Origin: Bacteroidota bacterium | GTDB lineage: Bacteria > Bacteroidota > JABWAT01 | Length of the DNA: 64,000 nt | NCBI GenBank assembly: GCA_023151185.1 | Contig: JAKLJL010000001.1 | Location: 744,001 to 808,000 of the forward strand | Direction of reading: 5' to 3' | The notes under the pieces: model-generated | What the model was told of the DNA's origin: nothing | The model's database searches: none | What the model saw: the letters and a program-made list of their open reading frames with translations, nothing else | Translations under genes and position numbers: made by a program | In this document: in pieces, positions 1 to 10,758 of the stretch | How the letters are laid out: the number at the start of each line of letters is the position of its first letter | Numbering within the stretch: the stretch's first letter is position 1

Positions 1-2
1 AT

Positions 3-3000
3 AGCGGTAACGGCTCTTACAATAAGATTATTGATGGGGCAACTTTAACTGTTGCTGGAAATATGACCCTGAACAGTACCTACACTGCGGGTGTTCTGAC
101 TGAATTTGTTCAATTGGATTTGTCCGGTAAAACCTTGAATGTTGCCGGTAATTTCTATGTAAACGACGGTGTTGTTTTCAATACAACAACTGGTACACTT
201 AATTTTACCGGAACAACTCAGGCCATTAATAACCCTAGTGGTACTGCCGTTACCTACACCATTCAAAATCTCGGATTTTCTGGTGTTGGAACTAAAACTT
301 TTGGGAATGGCGGTGATAGTTTCATTATTACTAACAGCCTGACAATTGCTTCTGGATCAACAGTGACAACTGCCCGGAATATCAATTTCTCTGGTGCAAC
401 CTGGACTAACTCAGGAACTTTTACTGCAACTGGCGGGACCGTGACATTTGATGGCCTTACCAATCAAACCATTGATCCGGGTGCTGCGAACTCATTCAGT
501 GCAGTCACTTTCGTTGACACTGATGGTGCAACCGGCGGGAATACCAAAACAATTTCAACCAACGGACTTGTAACTACCGGTGTTTTAACAGTTGGAGACG
601 GTACCAATGTGGTTGCCCTTGATTTTGGATCTCTGACCCATACTCTCGGCAGCACCGTTACTGTAACGGCAAATGCAACCTGGACCACCACAAGCGCCAA
701 CCTGATCTTTAATGGAAATGCCGGTCTGACTCTTCCTGCACTGACTGCCAACAACGTTCAGGTAACCCGAACCAATACTGGTGCTTATACGAAGACCCTG
801 GGTGGTGACTGGACGGTCAATGACCTTACAATTGGGGCTGGAATCACCCTGGATGCCAATAATACTACTCCTTTTAATATTACGGTTGGTGGAAATTGGA
901 CAAACAGCGGAACGTTTACTGCCCGGTCGGCTACCGTGTTTTTTGAATCCTCCAACACTACCGCCAAAACCATTACTTCAGGTGGTTCAGCGTTCAATAA
1001 CTTATCGTTCAACCAAACCAATACCTCTGCCAGAACTTACACTCTGGAATCGGCCTCCAACACGGTTAACGGTAACCTGGTGATTGGGAACAATGCCAAT
1101 TTGGATATGAACGGGAAGTCTCTTGTTTTAGGTAACGATGATAACCCAAACGTAATTGAAGCTCACACGATTCAATCCGGCGGAACACTGGAAGTTGATG
1201 GCAGCTCAAGTCTTGGGTTTAATAACGTTGACGGTCAATCCACTTTTACGGTTGCCAATGGTGGTACTTTCCGTGTGGTTGGAACAGACGTTAACCACGT
1301 TGCCACAGTTACCCAAAGTGCTGGAACGTCCAGAACTCTGATTACCGTTAACGGAACAATTCATGCCAGATACTACCTGTTTGAATATCTTGCCGATGTG
1401 GGTCTTCTTGTAAACTCGGCTGCTACCGTTGACGGAACAAACAACTTCTCTGATGGGGCATGGTCCAATCTGACCACAACTGCATCGGGTAACAGAAGAT
1501 ATTTACAGCTTGATGCAAATTCTGGTGATATGACCATCAACAATGTTTCGTTTAACTTCAGCGGGACCCCGACAGCAGGATTCCATTTCAACGTTGGCCG
1601 GGTTAACACCGCAACCGGAACCATTACCTTTGCCGGAACGGTTGACGGAGCACTTGCCGGACTCACGTCCAATCCTGAGCAGTCTACCTATGAAGCTGAT
1701 CCGACTACGGCTGCAACCGGGCTTTTGGACTGGCCGATTTCCACCACCAAAACCTGGATCGGTGGCGATGTCAGTGAGGTTGATGACTGGAATGTTGCCG
1801 GTAACTGGTCGCCTTCAGGTGTACCAGATGGTACCTATGATGTTATAATTCCGACTGCAACAAACTATCCCCGTATTCAAAGTGCAAATGCATCTGCAAA
1901 AAGTCTTACACTGACAAACGGTAACCTTGGCCTTGAAGGTGGTTATGACCTGACGGTTACTGGTGATGTGATTCTTGCGACCTCAACCAATGCGGCAACA
2001 ATTGCGGCAGGTGCAAACAGCGACATTACTGTTGGCGGAAACTGGACACGGGGAACCAATGGTGTGTTTACCGGGACAAGTTCCTCCAAAGTTATTTTCA
2101 ATGCGACTGCCGGTACCAAAACTATCAATATGTCGAGCACAAGCCAGAAGTTTACCAACGTTGACTTTACGGGCGGTGCAATCTATTCTGTTTCTGGCGC
2201 CATTGCTTTCAATGGTGACATTTACATTGAGTCAGGTTCAACCCTGACTATTTCAACTGCAACAAACTTTGAATTATATGGAGATTTGAACAATCAGGGG
2301 ACCTTAACGCCTGGTACCTCCTCTACATACTTCATTGGTACCGGTACTCAGGATATTACAAATGGCCGGTTTTATAATTTGATTGTCAGCGGTACCGGAA
2401 ATAAAAACGTGATGAACCCGATGACAGTTTCCAATAACCTTACTGTTAATCCATCCCGTACATTAATAGCAAATGATGCATCAGCATCAATTTCCATGAG
2501 TGGCGGTTTTACTAATTCCGGAACATTTAATGACGGGGGTGCATCACATTCCTTTGCAGGTGGAACATGGACCAGTACAGGAACCTATACAGGCTCCGGT
2601 ACCGTTACCTTCACCGGTGGTACCCAGTCAATAAATGCTGCAACTTTCTATAATCTGGTACTGGCCGGTACAACCAACTCAACCAAAACACTTGGTGGCA
2701 ACCTCACGATAAATGGTGATTTGACGGTTAACAGCACCATAAGCCTGAATATGGCAACCTATACCATAACCGGTACTGGTACCAAAGCCTTCACATTTAA
2801 CGGAACTACTTTAACGGTGGCAGGTGAAACTGTACCCGGAACAAGTAACTTCCCAAGTGGTTTTGGCTCTGCTACGATGGTTTCGACTTCTACTACTACC
2901 TATTCTTATGCTGGTGCCCAAACCATCAGAGGAAATGTGACGTATGGTAGCCTTACCTTGACTCAAGCTTATACCAAAACCCTGAGTGGTGATATTACCG

Positions 3001-6000
3001 TAACAGGAAACCTGAGTATCGGGGTTGCCACACTTGATGTCAGTGCCAGCAATTACACGATTTACCTTGCCGGTAACTGGACCAATAACAGTACAGGATC
3101 TTTCGTAGCCCGCCTCGGTGAAGTTATTTTCAACGGTTCAGCAACTCAGTACATCTATAATGACGCCAATGCCGCAGCTAACTATTTCTACAAGCTGACT
3201 GCATCCGGTACAACAGTACAAGTTCAGACTTCTGGTGTCACGATCACCAATAACCTTCAGGTTTCTCAGGGTACATTCACGTTGAATGGAACAACTTCTT
3301 ACGTTGGCGGTAACATTGTTGTATCAGGTTCTGGTGCAATGGCCGCAAGCGGAACCCTGACTCTGAATGCTACTGTCAGCCCGCAGGATCTTTACCTGAA
3401 CAGCAGCTCTCTTGCTAACTTAGTAGTCAATGCCCCCGGTGTTACCTACAATGTTCAGGATAACTTAACGACTACCGGTGCCTTTACCCTGACTGCAGGA
3501 ACCTTCAACGGGAATTCAAAGGTCATCACCCTGGGCGACGGGAATGGTTCTGATGCAGTTTCAATTACCGGAACCTACACGGCTGGTGCTGGCGGTTATT
3601 TACGTTTGGGTGGTGGATCTGCAAACCTGACTGTTAATTCAGGCGGACAGCTAAACCTTGTCGGTACATCTGGCAGTGCTGTTTATGTGACAAGGCCCAA
3701 TGCTGCCGGGACTTATGGATTTACAGTAAATGGCACAATTGCTGCCAGGTATGCAACTTTTGAGTATATGAATGCCAATGGTATCAAGGTATCGACTTCT
3801 GGAAGTGTGGATGCCACCAACAATTTCAGTGACTGTACCTTTACAAATGGTACCGGCGGTGGCTCAGCGACTCTTCTTAAGCTTGAGCATTCCACAACCG
3901 GGATGACCATCGACAATGTCTCCTTCCCTCTGAATCCAGGAAGCGGAGCAGCAAACGTTACACGTAATGAAGCGCTAACCGGCATACTCTCCTTCAATGC
4001 TGCAAGCGGGGCATTCAGTGGTGAGTCCTTTGATATGGACCCGAACAGTTTGATTTCATGGCCAACCCCGGTCACATTGACCTGGAACGGTTCTGTTTCA
4101 ACTGATTGGGAAACTGCAGCCAACTGGACTCCGAGTTCTGGTCCGGCTATGGTACCCGACGCAACTACCAATGTGGTGATTGCAACCGCAACTAATCAAC
4201 CTATTGTTTCCGTTGCCGGAGCCGTGGCCAATAACCTGACAATTAATACCAGTGCAACTCTGACAATCAATACTACTGACGATGGTTCAGCTAATGACAT
4301 TGAAATCAATGGCGATTTGACCATCAATGGAATTCTGACTGTTTCCGGGAATGATGACATCATTTCTCCAAGAGGTAACTGGACCAAGGCAACCTCAGGT
4401 ACTTTCAATAATGGTTCTTCAACAGTTGTGTATGAAGTTGCATCCGGCTCAAAAACAGTCAATAACGGAACAGCTAACTTTTATAACCTGACTGTAAACT
4501 CAGTTGGAACCGTAAGCCTTGGTGCCAACACGACTGTAACCAATGACTTAACAATTTCAGCAGGAACTCTTGATGTCAGCAATAATGCTTACGTCCTGAC
4601 GGTTGGCCGAAACTGGGTCAATTCATCGGCGTTCACTTCACGGGCCGGAACTGTTGTGTTCAATAATACCGGCGTGCTGGCAACCATAACTGCAGGAAGT
4701 TCCTCCTTCTACAACATGACGTTCTATGGGGCTTCGGGTACTGAGTTCCGTATGCTTTCTAACCTGACAACTACCGGAAATACCACGTTATCATCAGGTA
4801 TCCTTACTCTCAACGGGTACACCTTTAACCACGGGGACGGAACAGGTGTTGATGCGCTTTCTGTTACCGGTACTTTGAATGTAAACGGTGGTGCCTCCCT
4901 CAGAATGGGCGCAAGCTCAACTTTGACCGTCAATAATGGCGGTCGGGCGATTATTGTTGGAACCAGCGAAAGTTCCATTGCCACAGTAACCCGTCAAAGC
5001 AGCGGGACTTATTCCTTCACAGTTGATGCTGGCGGAACCATTGAAGCTGCCTATTACTCTTTCGAGTATCTGGGTGCCAATGGAATTCTAATTAATTCCG
5101 GCGGATACATAGATGACAACAATGATTTCGACTACGGAACCTTCTCGAACGGTACCAGTGGTGGGGTTTACCTGAACTTTCTGGGTGAATTCAGTGATGC
5201 TGCCAACCATACGTTTGGCCTGAATCCAATTTCGACTGTTGTTTTCAATCCAGGACCAACTTACAACGTCAGAAGAACCTCTGGTGCAAATCTGATGGAA
5301 TTCCGTGACGCATCCGGTTCACTGGCCGGATACCTTTATGAGGATGATAATACAACTGTAGGTGCCGGAACAGGAGCTATCAGATGGTCCTCCTCCGGAA
5401 GTACCTATACCTGGGTTGGCGGAACTGATACCGATTGGGGTAATGTGAATAACTGGGATGACGGCGATGGAGTTCCTTCTGCTGACTGGCCAAAATCAAC
5501 TCACGTTGATGTTGCCAATCTGGTTGTTGTCATTCCGTCCGGAACCACATTTGCACCAACAATTGATGTTGCCGATGATGCCGCCTGCCGGAATCTGACG
5601 ATCAACAATGGGGCCACCCTGACGCTTTCAGGAGCTGCAACCCTGAGTGTAAGCAATATTCTTTCCAACAGCGGTACTATTTCTGCTGGAAGTTCGACCA
5701 TTACGGTTAGCAATACCTTTACCAACAATGGTACCTTTACTCACGGCGGTGGCTCTACAGTTGTTCTGAATTCTGCTTCAGGAACAAAGACCATTACGGA
5801 TGGCAGCTCAGCATTCTATAACCTGAGCCTTACAGGTGCCTCAACCTTCAACCTCTCGAGTACACTTGATGTGGCCAATAATTTGACCATCAGCGCCGGA
5901 ACTCTGGATGTAACCACAAATAATTATGCGGTTAATGTTGGTGGGGACTTTACCCTATCGGGAACCGGGGTATTCACCTCAAGATCCGGAACCGTCACAA

Positions 6001-8147
6001 TGAACAGTACCGGTTCCAAATCGCTTGATCCAAGAACCAGTAGTTTCTACACCCTGGTTATAAATAAAACCAGTGGCGGGTCTGTAACCCTTACCGGGAA
6101 TGATTTGTCCTTGTCCAATAACCTGACATTGTCTGCCGGGACCTTTTCAGTAGGCACCCGCAACATTTCGATGAATGGAACCTGGGCAAACACAGGAGCA
6201 ACCTTCTCAGCCGGTTCAGGCACGGTGACCTTCGGTGGTGCTGGTAACTTTAACCTGACTACCAATTCACAAAGCTTCAACAACCTGGTGGTCAATAAAG
6301 CTTCTTCATCCAACATCATTACTATGAATTCAAATCTAACCCTGACCGGTACTCTGACGGTTACAACAGGGACCCTGTTTGTAAACGGAAAGATTGTAAC
6401 GTCCGGAAATGATGCAAGTGATGTCGTTACCGTCGGAGCAAATGGCGTTCTTTCTGTTGATGCCGGGTCTCAGGTCAAGTTCTACCCGGGTTCAACAAAC
6501 TCTATTTCCGGAACATTGCAGGCTATTGGAACCAATACCAGCAGCAGGGCCGTCGTGACGAACGTTTCGGCTGGGAATTATAACCTGACTATTGCCAACG
6601 GTGGAAATTTCACAAACGGATATTCCACAGTTCAAAATGCAGTGATTGGCGTCAGCGGTACACTCACCGTAAATTCAAACAGTGACATGAGACTTTCAAA
6701 CGGATCTGTCATCACGGTAAACAGTGGCGGAACGTTAACGGCAGTCGGTGCAAGTACCTCTGCAAACAGCACCCTGACCAGTGAGAACGGAAGCAGCTAC
6801 TTTACTGTCGATGTTCTTTCAGGCGGTACCCTTAATGCGAAGAATGCGATCTTCAGTTATGTAGGTTCAACCGGTGGTTATGGTGTTCGTGTCAGAAGTG
6901 GTGCAACAATTAATGCAACGAATAAACTGGATAACGTTCAGTTTGCATCCGGAAAAAGTGACGCCGTTTCTTACCTCAGACTTGAGAATGCACAGACTCT
7001 CCAGTTTGATGGTATGAATTTTACTTCAGGGCCAACTTATAATATCTCTGCTTCTGCAGGTTCCTATATTGTAAACAATTACAAAGGAGCATTTTCCGGA
7101 GCCAGATATGAGCAGGATGTAACCGGAAGTGTTGGACGTGGCTATGTTCGCTGGATTTTCAATGAAACTCAGGCTATTGCTGCCAATACATCCTATACCT
7201 TTGGAAACGACCTGGTCCTGAATTTTACCGACCGTGGAAGTGTTAACAGCGTGACTGTCCAATTGGTTGATGACTATGCTGATCCGCTTAAAAAGATTGT
7301 CATGCAGCGGTATTACGTTGTTACCCCTACCGGAACTGCCAATACAGTTGCCATGACTCAGTATTGGGGTGCAAATGATCAGAATAACCAGATTGCTGAT
7401 GCCACCCTTAATGCCTGGAGAAAAGTTGGAATTGTTTATACACCATTCTCCACAGGTGGTACGGCCAGCCAGGCTGCCCGTTCTGCAACAACCACAGGCC
7501 TTGGCGCCAATCTTGCCGGAACCTGGTTCCTGTCAAATGCCGCAGATGAGTCAAGTCTGCCGGTTGAATTTGCCGGTGCAACCCTGATTGCTAAACGGAC
7601 CGGGATTGAAGTAAAATGGGAAACTGAATCCGAAAAAGGAAACAGCATGTGGAGAGTCGAACGGTCGGATGTTACAGAGAAAGACAGTCTCGACTTCTCG
7701 GAAATCGGTAAGGTTGATGGTGCTGGTACAACTGCATCCAGAAGCAAGTACTCCTACCTGGATAAAAATGCACTTGTGGGTATGAAGTACAAATACCGCC
7801 TCGTCAGTATTGATTATGACGGAACAGAATACCGCCACAACATCAATTCGATCAATTATGACGGACCGCGTGAATTTGCACTGTATCATAACTATCCGAA
7901 TCCGTTTAACCCTTCAACAACGATTCCTTTTGATGTTGCCAAGGAACAGCGGGTAACTATTACCATCTATAACATGCTGGGTCAGGAAGTCAGAATTCTG
8001 ATGGATGAAGTTAAGAAGCCCGGTTATGTCAACCTGGTATGGGACGGCCGTGACCGTGCAGGCAATATTGCTGCAACGGGTCAATACTTTGTCCGGATTG
8101 TAACGGATGGATTTGTTAAAACTCAAAAAATGATTCTTCTGAAGTAA
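3..8147 (+). CDS. Giant repetitive beta-rich secreted/surface protein with type IX secretion C-terminal sorting tail; 5' end truncated by window edge
   Basis: The frame is open from base 3 (SGNGSYNKIIDGATLTVAGNMT...), so the ATG at 63 is probably internal. Many G-N-W-T-N-S-G-T-F-type repeats. C-terminus ...HNYPNPFNPSTTIPFDV...GQEVRILMDE...ATGQYFVRI...KTQKMILLK is a Por/T9SS-type tail. Confidence 0.9.
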   Translation, partial: SGNGSYNKIIDGATLTVAGNMTLNSTYTAGVLTEFVQLDLSGKTLNVAGNFYVNDGVVFNTTTGTLNFTGTTQAINNPSGTAVTYTIQNLGFSGVGTKTFGNGGDSFIITNSLTIASGSTVTTARNINFSGATWTNSGTFTATGGTVTFDGLTNQTIDPGAANSFSAVTFVDTDGATGGNTKTISTNGLVTTGVLTVGDGTNVVALDFGSLTHTLGSTVTVTANATWTTTSANLIFNGNAGLTLPALTANNVQVTRTNTGAYTKTLGGDWTVNDLTIGAGITLDANNTTPFNITVGGNWTNSGTFTARSATVFFESSNTTAKTITSGGSAFNNLSFNQTNTSARTYTLESASNTVNGNLVIGNNANLDMNGKSLVLGNDDNPNVIEAHTIQSGGTLEVDGSSSLGFNNVDGQSTFTVANGGTFRVVGTDVNHVATVTQSAGTSRTLITVNGTIHARYYLFEYLADVGLLVNSAATVDGTNNFSDGAWSNLTTTASGNRRYLQLDANSGDMTINNVSFNFSGTPTAGFHFNVGRVNTATGTITFAGTVDGALAGLTSNPEQSTYEADPTTAATGLLDWPISTTKTWIGGDVSEVDDWNVAGNWSPSGVPDGTYDVIIPTATNYPRIQSANASAKSLTLTNGNLGLEGGYDLTVTGDVILATSTNAATIAAGANSDITVGGNWTRGTNGVFTGTSSSKVIFNATAGTKTINMSSTSQKFTNVDFTGGAIYSVSGAIAFNGDIYIESGSTLTISTATNFELYGDLNNQGTLTPGTSSTYFIGTGTQDITNGRFYNLIVSGTGNKNVMNPMTVSNNLTVNPSRTLIANDASASISMSGGFTNSGTFNDGGASHSFAGGTWTSTGTYTGSGTVTFTGGTQSINAATFYNLVLAGTTNSTKTLGGNLTINGDLTVNSTISLNMATYTITGTGTKAFTFNGTTLTVAGETVPGTSNFPSGFGSATMVSTSTTTYSYAGAQTIRGNVTYGSLTLTQAYTKTLSGDITVTGNLSIGVATLDVSASNYTIYLAGNWTNNSTGSFVARLGEVIFNGSATQYIYNDANAAANYFYKLTASGTTVQVQTSGVTITNNLQVSQGTFTLNGTTSYVGGNIVVSGSGAMAASGTLTLNATVSPQDLYLNSSSLANLVVNAPGVTYNVQDNLTTTGAFTLTAGTFNGNSKVITLGDGNGSDAVSITGTYTAGAGGYLRLGGGSANLTVNSGGQLNLVGTSGSAVYVTRPNAAGTYGFTVNGTIAARYATFEYMNANGIKVSTSGSVDATNNFSDCTFTNGTGGGSATLLKLEHSTTGMTIDNVSFPLNPGSGAANVTRNEALTGILSFNAASGAFSGESFDMDPNSLISWPTPVTLTWNGSVSTDWETAANWTPSSGPAMVPDATTNVVIATATNQPIVSVAGAVANNLTINTSATLTINTTDDGSANDIEINGDLTINGILTVSGNDDIISPRGNWTKATSGTFNNGSSTVVYEVASGSKTVNNGTANFYNLTVNSVGTVSLGANTTVTNDLTISAGTLDVSNNAYVLTVGRNWVNSSAFTSRAGTVVFNNTGVLATITAGSSSFYNMTFYGASGTEFRMLSNLTTTGNTTLSSGILTLNGYTFNHGDGTGVDALSVTGTLNVNGGASLRMGASSTLTVNNGGRAIIVGTSESSIATVTRQSSGTYSFTVDAGGTIEAAYYSFEYLGANGILINSGGYIDDNNDFDYGTFSNGTSGGVYLNFLGEFSDAANHTFGLNPISTVVFNPGPTYNVRRTSGANLMEFRDASGSLAGYLYEDDNTTVGAGTGAIRWSSSGSTYTWVGGTDTDWGNVNNWDDGDGVPSADWPKSTHVDVANLVVVIPSGTTFAPTIDVADDAACRNLTINNGATLTLSGAATLSVSNILSNSGTISAGSSTITVSNTFTNNGTFTHGGGSTVVLNSASGTKTITDGSSAFYNLSLTGASTFNLSSTLDVANNLTISAGTLDVTTNNYAVNVGGDFTLSGTGVFTSRSGTVTMNSTGSKSLDPRTSSFYTLVINKTSGGSVTLTGNDLSLSNNLTLSAGTFSVGTRNISMNGTWANTGATFSAGSGTVTFGGAGNFNLTTNSQSFNNLVVNKASSSNIITMNSNLTLTGTLTVTTGTLFVNGKIVTSGNDASDVVTVGANGVLSVDAGSQVKFYPGSTNSISGTLQAIGTNTSSRAVVTNVSAGNYNLTIANGGNFTNGYSTVQNAVIGVSGTLTVNSNSDMRLSNGSVITVNSGGTLTAVGASTSANSTLTSENGSSYFTVDVLSGGTLNAKNAIFSYVGSTGGYGVRVRSGATINATNKLDNVQFASGKSDAVSYLRLENAQTLQFDGMNFTSGPTYNISASAGSYIVNNYKGAFSGARYEQDVTGSVGRGYVRWIFNETQAIAANTSYTFGNDLVLNFTDRGSVNSVTVQLVDDYADPLKKIVMQRYYVVTPTGTANTVAMTQYWGANDQNNQIADATLNAWRKVGIVYTPFSTGGTASQAARSATTTGLGANLAGTWFLSNAADESSLPVEFAGATLIAKRTGIEVKWETESEKGNSMWRVERSDVTEKDSLDFSEIGKVDGAGTTASRSKYSYLDKNALVGMKYKYRLVSIDYDGTEYRHNINSINYDGPREFALYHNYPNPFNPSTTIPFDVAKEQRVTITIYNMLGQEVRILMDEVKKPGYVNLVWDGRDRAGNIAATGQYFVRIVTDGFVKTQKMILLK

Positions 8148-8162
8148 TTTCAGGAGAGTCCC

Positions 8163-8190
8163 AAAAAAGGCAGCTTCGGCTGCCTTTTTT
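8163..8190 (+). terminator. Rho-independent terminator
   Basis: Perfect 12-bp inverted repeat AAAAAAGGCAGC-ttcg-GCTGCCTTTTTT directly after the giant CDS stop. Confidence 0.93.
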
Positions 8191-8201
8191 ATTTAGATCA
8201 A

Positions 8202-9290
8202 ATGAAAAGTTATTCTATTCTGATTAAAGGGTCCGGTTCCTGTATCCCGGACAGAATTATTCCCAATTCTGAGTTTGAAACCGGTGAATTTTATTCATCA
8301 TCAGGAGAAAAAATTCAGGATCCGCCTGAAACCACAATCCGGAAATTTGAAAAAATAACCGGGATTAAAGAACGAAGATGGCTTGAAAATTCACAGGTAA
8401 CCTCCGATTTGGGAACAATTGCTGCAGAAAGGGCTATACGGATGGCCGGGATTGATCCTGAGAAAATTGGATATATTCTCTGTGCACAAAATTTTGGGGA
8501 TATTAAGGCGGGAAGCAACCGGGCGGACCTGATTCCCAGCGTGGCTTCACGGATTAAACACAATCTGGGCATCCGGAATCCCTATTGCTTTGCCTTCGAT
8601 ATTAATTTCGGATGTCCGGCATGGATACTTGGGTTATCCCTTGCCAAAACCTGGCTGGACTCACAACAGGAAGAAACTTATGCGCTTGTGATCGGGGTTG
8701 AAACACTTTCAAGGGTTATTGACCCATTTGACCGGGACCGAATGATTTTCTCGGACGGTGCAGGTGCGGTCATTCTGGAAAAAGCTGAAACAGGAACACA
8801 TCGATTCGGAATTCTTGCTGAACTGACCCGAACCGACACGGCCGATCATAACCTTCTGCTGAAAATGGGAAAATCGAATAACCCGAATGCTGATCCTGAG
8901 GATCTTTTTGTGAAAATGGAAGGGCCTAAGCTTTATGAATATGCACTGAATTTGGTTCCGCCTTCGATTTTTCAGGTTGTGAACAAGGCTGGGCTCAAGC
9001 TGGAAGACATCCGGATGGTTCTCATTCACCAGGCAAATGAAAAAATGATTGACGCCATGATCAAGCGGTTATTTCAACTGAATCAGAATCAGCAAACTCC
9101 GCCGGATTTTGTGCCAAAGGTTTTATCCTGGCTCGGCAATAATGCAGTAGCCTCTGTACCGACACTTTTTGACTTAATCAACAGGAAGAAATTGGAGGGT
9201 TATTCCTTTTTGCCGGGGGATAAAATCGTATTTGCTGCCGTTGGTTCAGGAATGAGTATTTCGGCATTGGTTTATCAAATTCCGGAATAA
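8202..9290 (+). CDS. 3-oxoacyl-ACP synthase III (FabH/KAS III-like)
   Basis: Thiolase-fold KAS III pattern with Cys in FGCPAW, His in IHQANEKM, Asn in GNNAVASVPTL; length 362 aa. Confidence 0.85.
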   Translation: MKSYSILIKGSGSCIPDRIIPNSEFETGEFYSSSGEKIQDPPETTIRKFEKITGIKERRWLENSQVTSDLGTIAAERAIRMAGIDPEKIGYILCAQNFGDIKAGSNRADLIPSVASRIKHNLGIRNPYCFAFDINFGCPAWILGLSLAKTWLDSQQEETYALVIGVETLSRVIDPFDRDRMIFSDGAGAVILEKAETGTHRFGILAELTRTDTADHNLLLKMGKSNNPNADPEDLFVKMEGPKLYEYALNLVPPSIFQVVNKAGLKLEDIRMVLIHQANEKMIDAMIKRLFQLNQNQQTPPDFVPKVLSWLGNNAVASVPTLFDLINRKKLEGYSFLPGDKIVFAAVGSGMSISALVYQIPE

Positions 9291-9317
9291 CCTGCCCGGA
9301 AACCGAATCCGGGCAGG
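9291..9317. terminator. Bidirectional hairpin between convergent genes
   Basis: CCTGCCCGGA-aaccgaa-TCCGGGCAGG, perfect 10-bp stem; no strong U-tract. Confidence 0.6.
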
Positions 9318-9333
9318 ATGTGAAGAAGGGAGG

Positions 9334-10758
9334 TTAAACCTTCTCAGATTTCAACGCGGCTTCCATTCCGCGATGAAAAGCTTCAACATTCAGCGGGTAC
9401 AGGTCCTTTTTATCCTTCAGACCCTGTTTCACTGCATTAAGAAATGAGTTTTCAGGAAACAGATCGGTTGCTGCCTGAAGTGCACCCAGAGCCACTATGT
9501 TTTTCACCATCAGTTTTCCCAGTTCAGATGCAATATCCGACATCGGTACCATGACAATTTTGACCGAACTGTCTACTGCCGGCAGGGTATGAATCACGGT
9601 GCTGTCACCGATAATAATCCCACCCTTTCTTACTTTTCCTGCAAATTTATCCATACTGGGCTGGTTGAACGCAATTAAGATATGCGGATCAGGCGCTGAA
9701 GGGGAGAGAACCTCCATTTTTGCAATGTGTACATCAGCATAGCTTGTGCCACCCCTGGATTCCGGTCCATAGCTTGGAATATGGGTTGAATCATAGCCTT
9801 CATTGATTGCAGTTCGGGTAATCAGGAGTGCGGCAGTTTGAGCGCCATCACCCCCGCTTCCTGCCAGTTTCAGGCTGATATCAAGCGGATCAATATGCTG
9901 CGGAAACCCTTCTGCGAACCGGTTAACTTCATCTGAAGTTGCCCCGATCAGTCCCAACAGTTTTTCCGGCGTAAAGTCAGGCTTTTTAAAGTCAAATGCC
10001 TGGGTTGGTTCTACATCTTTTTTCACACCAAGCGGATAGACCGGCACCATTGAGTTTTTTACCCACTCCTGAGCATCGGCAGGTGGGAGATGGAGGTGGG
10101 TCGGACATTCTGCCAGAACTTCCACAAAGGAGAATCCTTTATTTTCTACCTGAAGCTGGAGAGCTTTCTTAATCGCTTTTTTGGCTCTTATCCGTTGTTT
10201 TGAGTCGAATAGAGCCACCCGTTCGACATAAATGGGTGAATCCATCTGTGCAATCATTTCAGCCATTTTCAGCGGCATACCCATGAAGTTGTTTCTGCCA
10301 TAGGGCGAAGTCATGGTTTTCATGCCCGGGAGTGTGGTAGGGGCCATCTGGCCGCCAGTCATCCCGTAAATTGCATTGTTAATGAAGATGACGGAAATAG
10401 GAAGGCCGATCTGAGCAGCATGAACGATTTCTGCGAGGCCGATCGAAGCCAGGTCACCATCACCCTGATAGCTGATGACCACAGATTCCGGATTGGCCAT
10501 TTTATGGCCGATTGCCACAGCCGGAGCCCGTCCGTGGGCAGCCTGAGAGTTTCCGACATCCATATAATAATACAGAAATACAGAGCACCCGACCGGTGAA
10601 ATGGCAACCGTTCGGTCCTGAATGCCCAATTCATCAATACTTTCGGCAAGAAATTTATGAGCCAGTCCATGGCCGCACCCGGGACAATAGTGAGTTGAAT
10701 GTCCCTTCAGGCCTTCACCATGTGAATGCCGGGTGAATGTACTGTAAAATGCACTCAT
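9334..10758 (-). CDS. 2-oxoacid:ferredoxin oxidoreductase, fused TPP-binding beta + gamma subunits (probably 2-oxoisovalerate type)
   Basis: N-terminus HYCPGCGHG...GDGDLASIG...NNAIYGMTGGQMAPTT (beta, TPP motif); C-terminus LAGSGGDGAQTAA...SYGPESRGGTSYADV (gamma). Confidence 0.88.
   Translation of the reverse strand: MSAFYSTFTRHSHGEGLKGHSTHYCPGCGHGLAHKFLAESIDELGIQDRTVAISPVGCSVFLYYYMDVGNSQAAHGRAPAVAIGHKMANPESVVISYQGDGDLASIGLAEIVHAAQIGLPISVIFINNAIYGMTGGQMAPTTLPGMKTMTSPYGRNNFMGMPLKMAEMIAQMDSPIYVERVALFDSKQRIRAKKAIKKALQLQVENKGFSFVEVLAECPTHLHLPPADAQEWVKNSMVPVYPLGVKKDVEPTQAFDFKKPDFTPEKLLGLIGATSDEVNRFAEGFPQHIDPLDISLKLAGSGGDGAQTAALLITRTAINEGYDSTHIPSYGPESRGGTSYADVHIAKMEVLSPSAPDPHILIAFNQPSMDKFAGKVRKGGIIIGDSTVIHTLPAVDSSVKIVMVPMSDIASELGKLMVKNIVALGALQAATDLFPENSFLNAVKQGLKDKKDLYPLNVEAFHRGMEAALKSEKV

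Noticed and set aside
3713-4171. Antisense ORF of 152 aa inside the giant repetitive gene (and similar minus-strand ORFs at 263, 464, 785, 1373, 4196, 6047)
   Set aside because: Shadow ORFs caused by codon bias of the Thr/Asn/Gly-rich plus-strand frame; no domains, no upstream signals.
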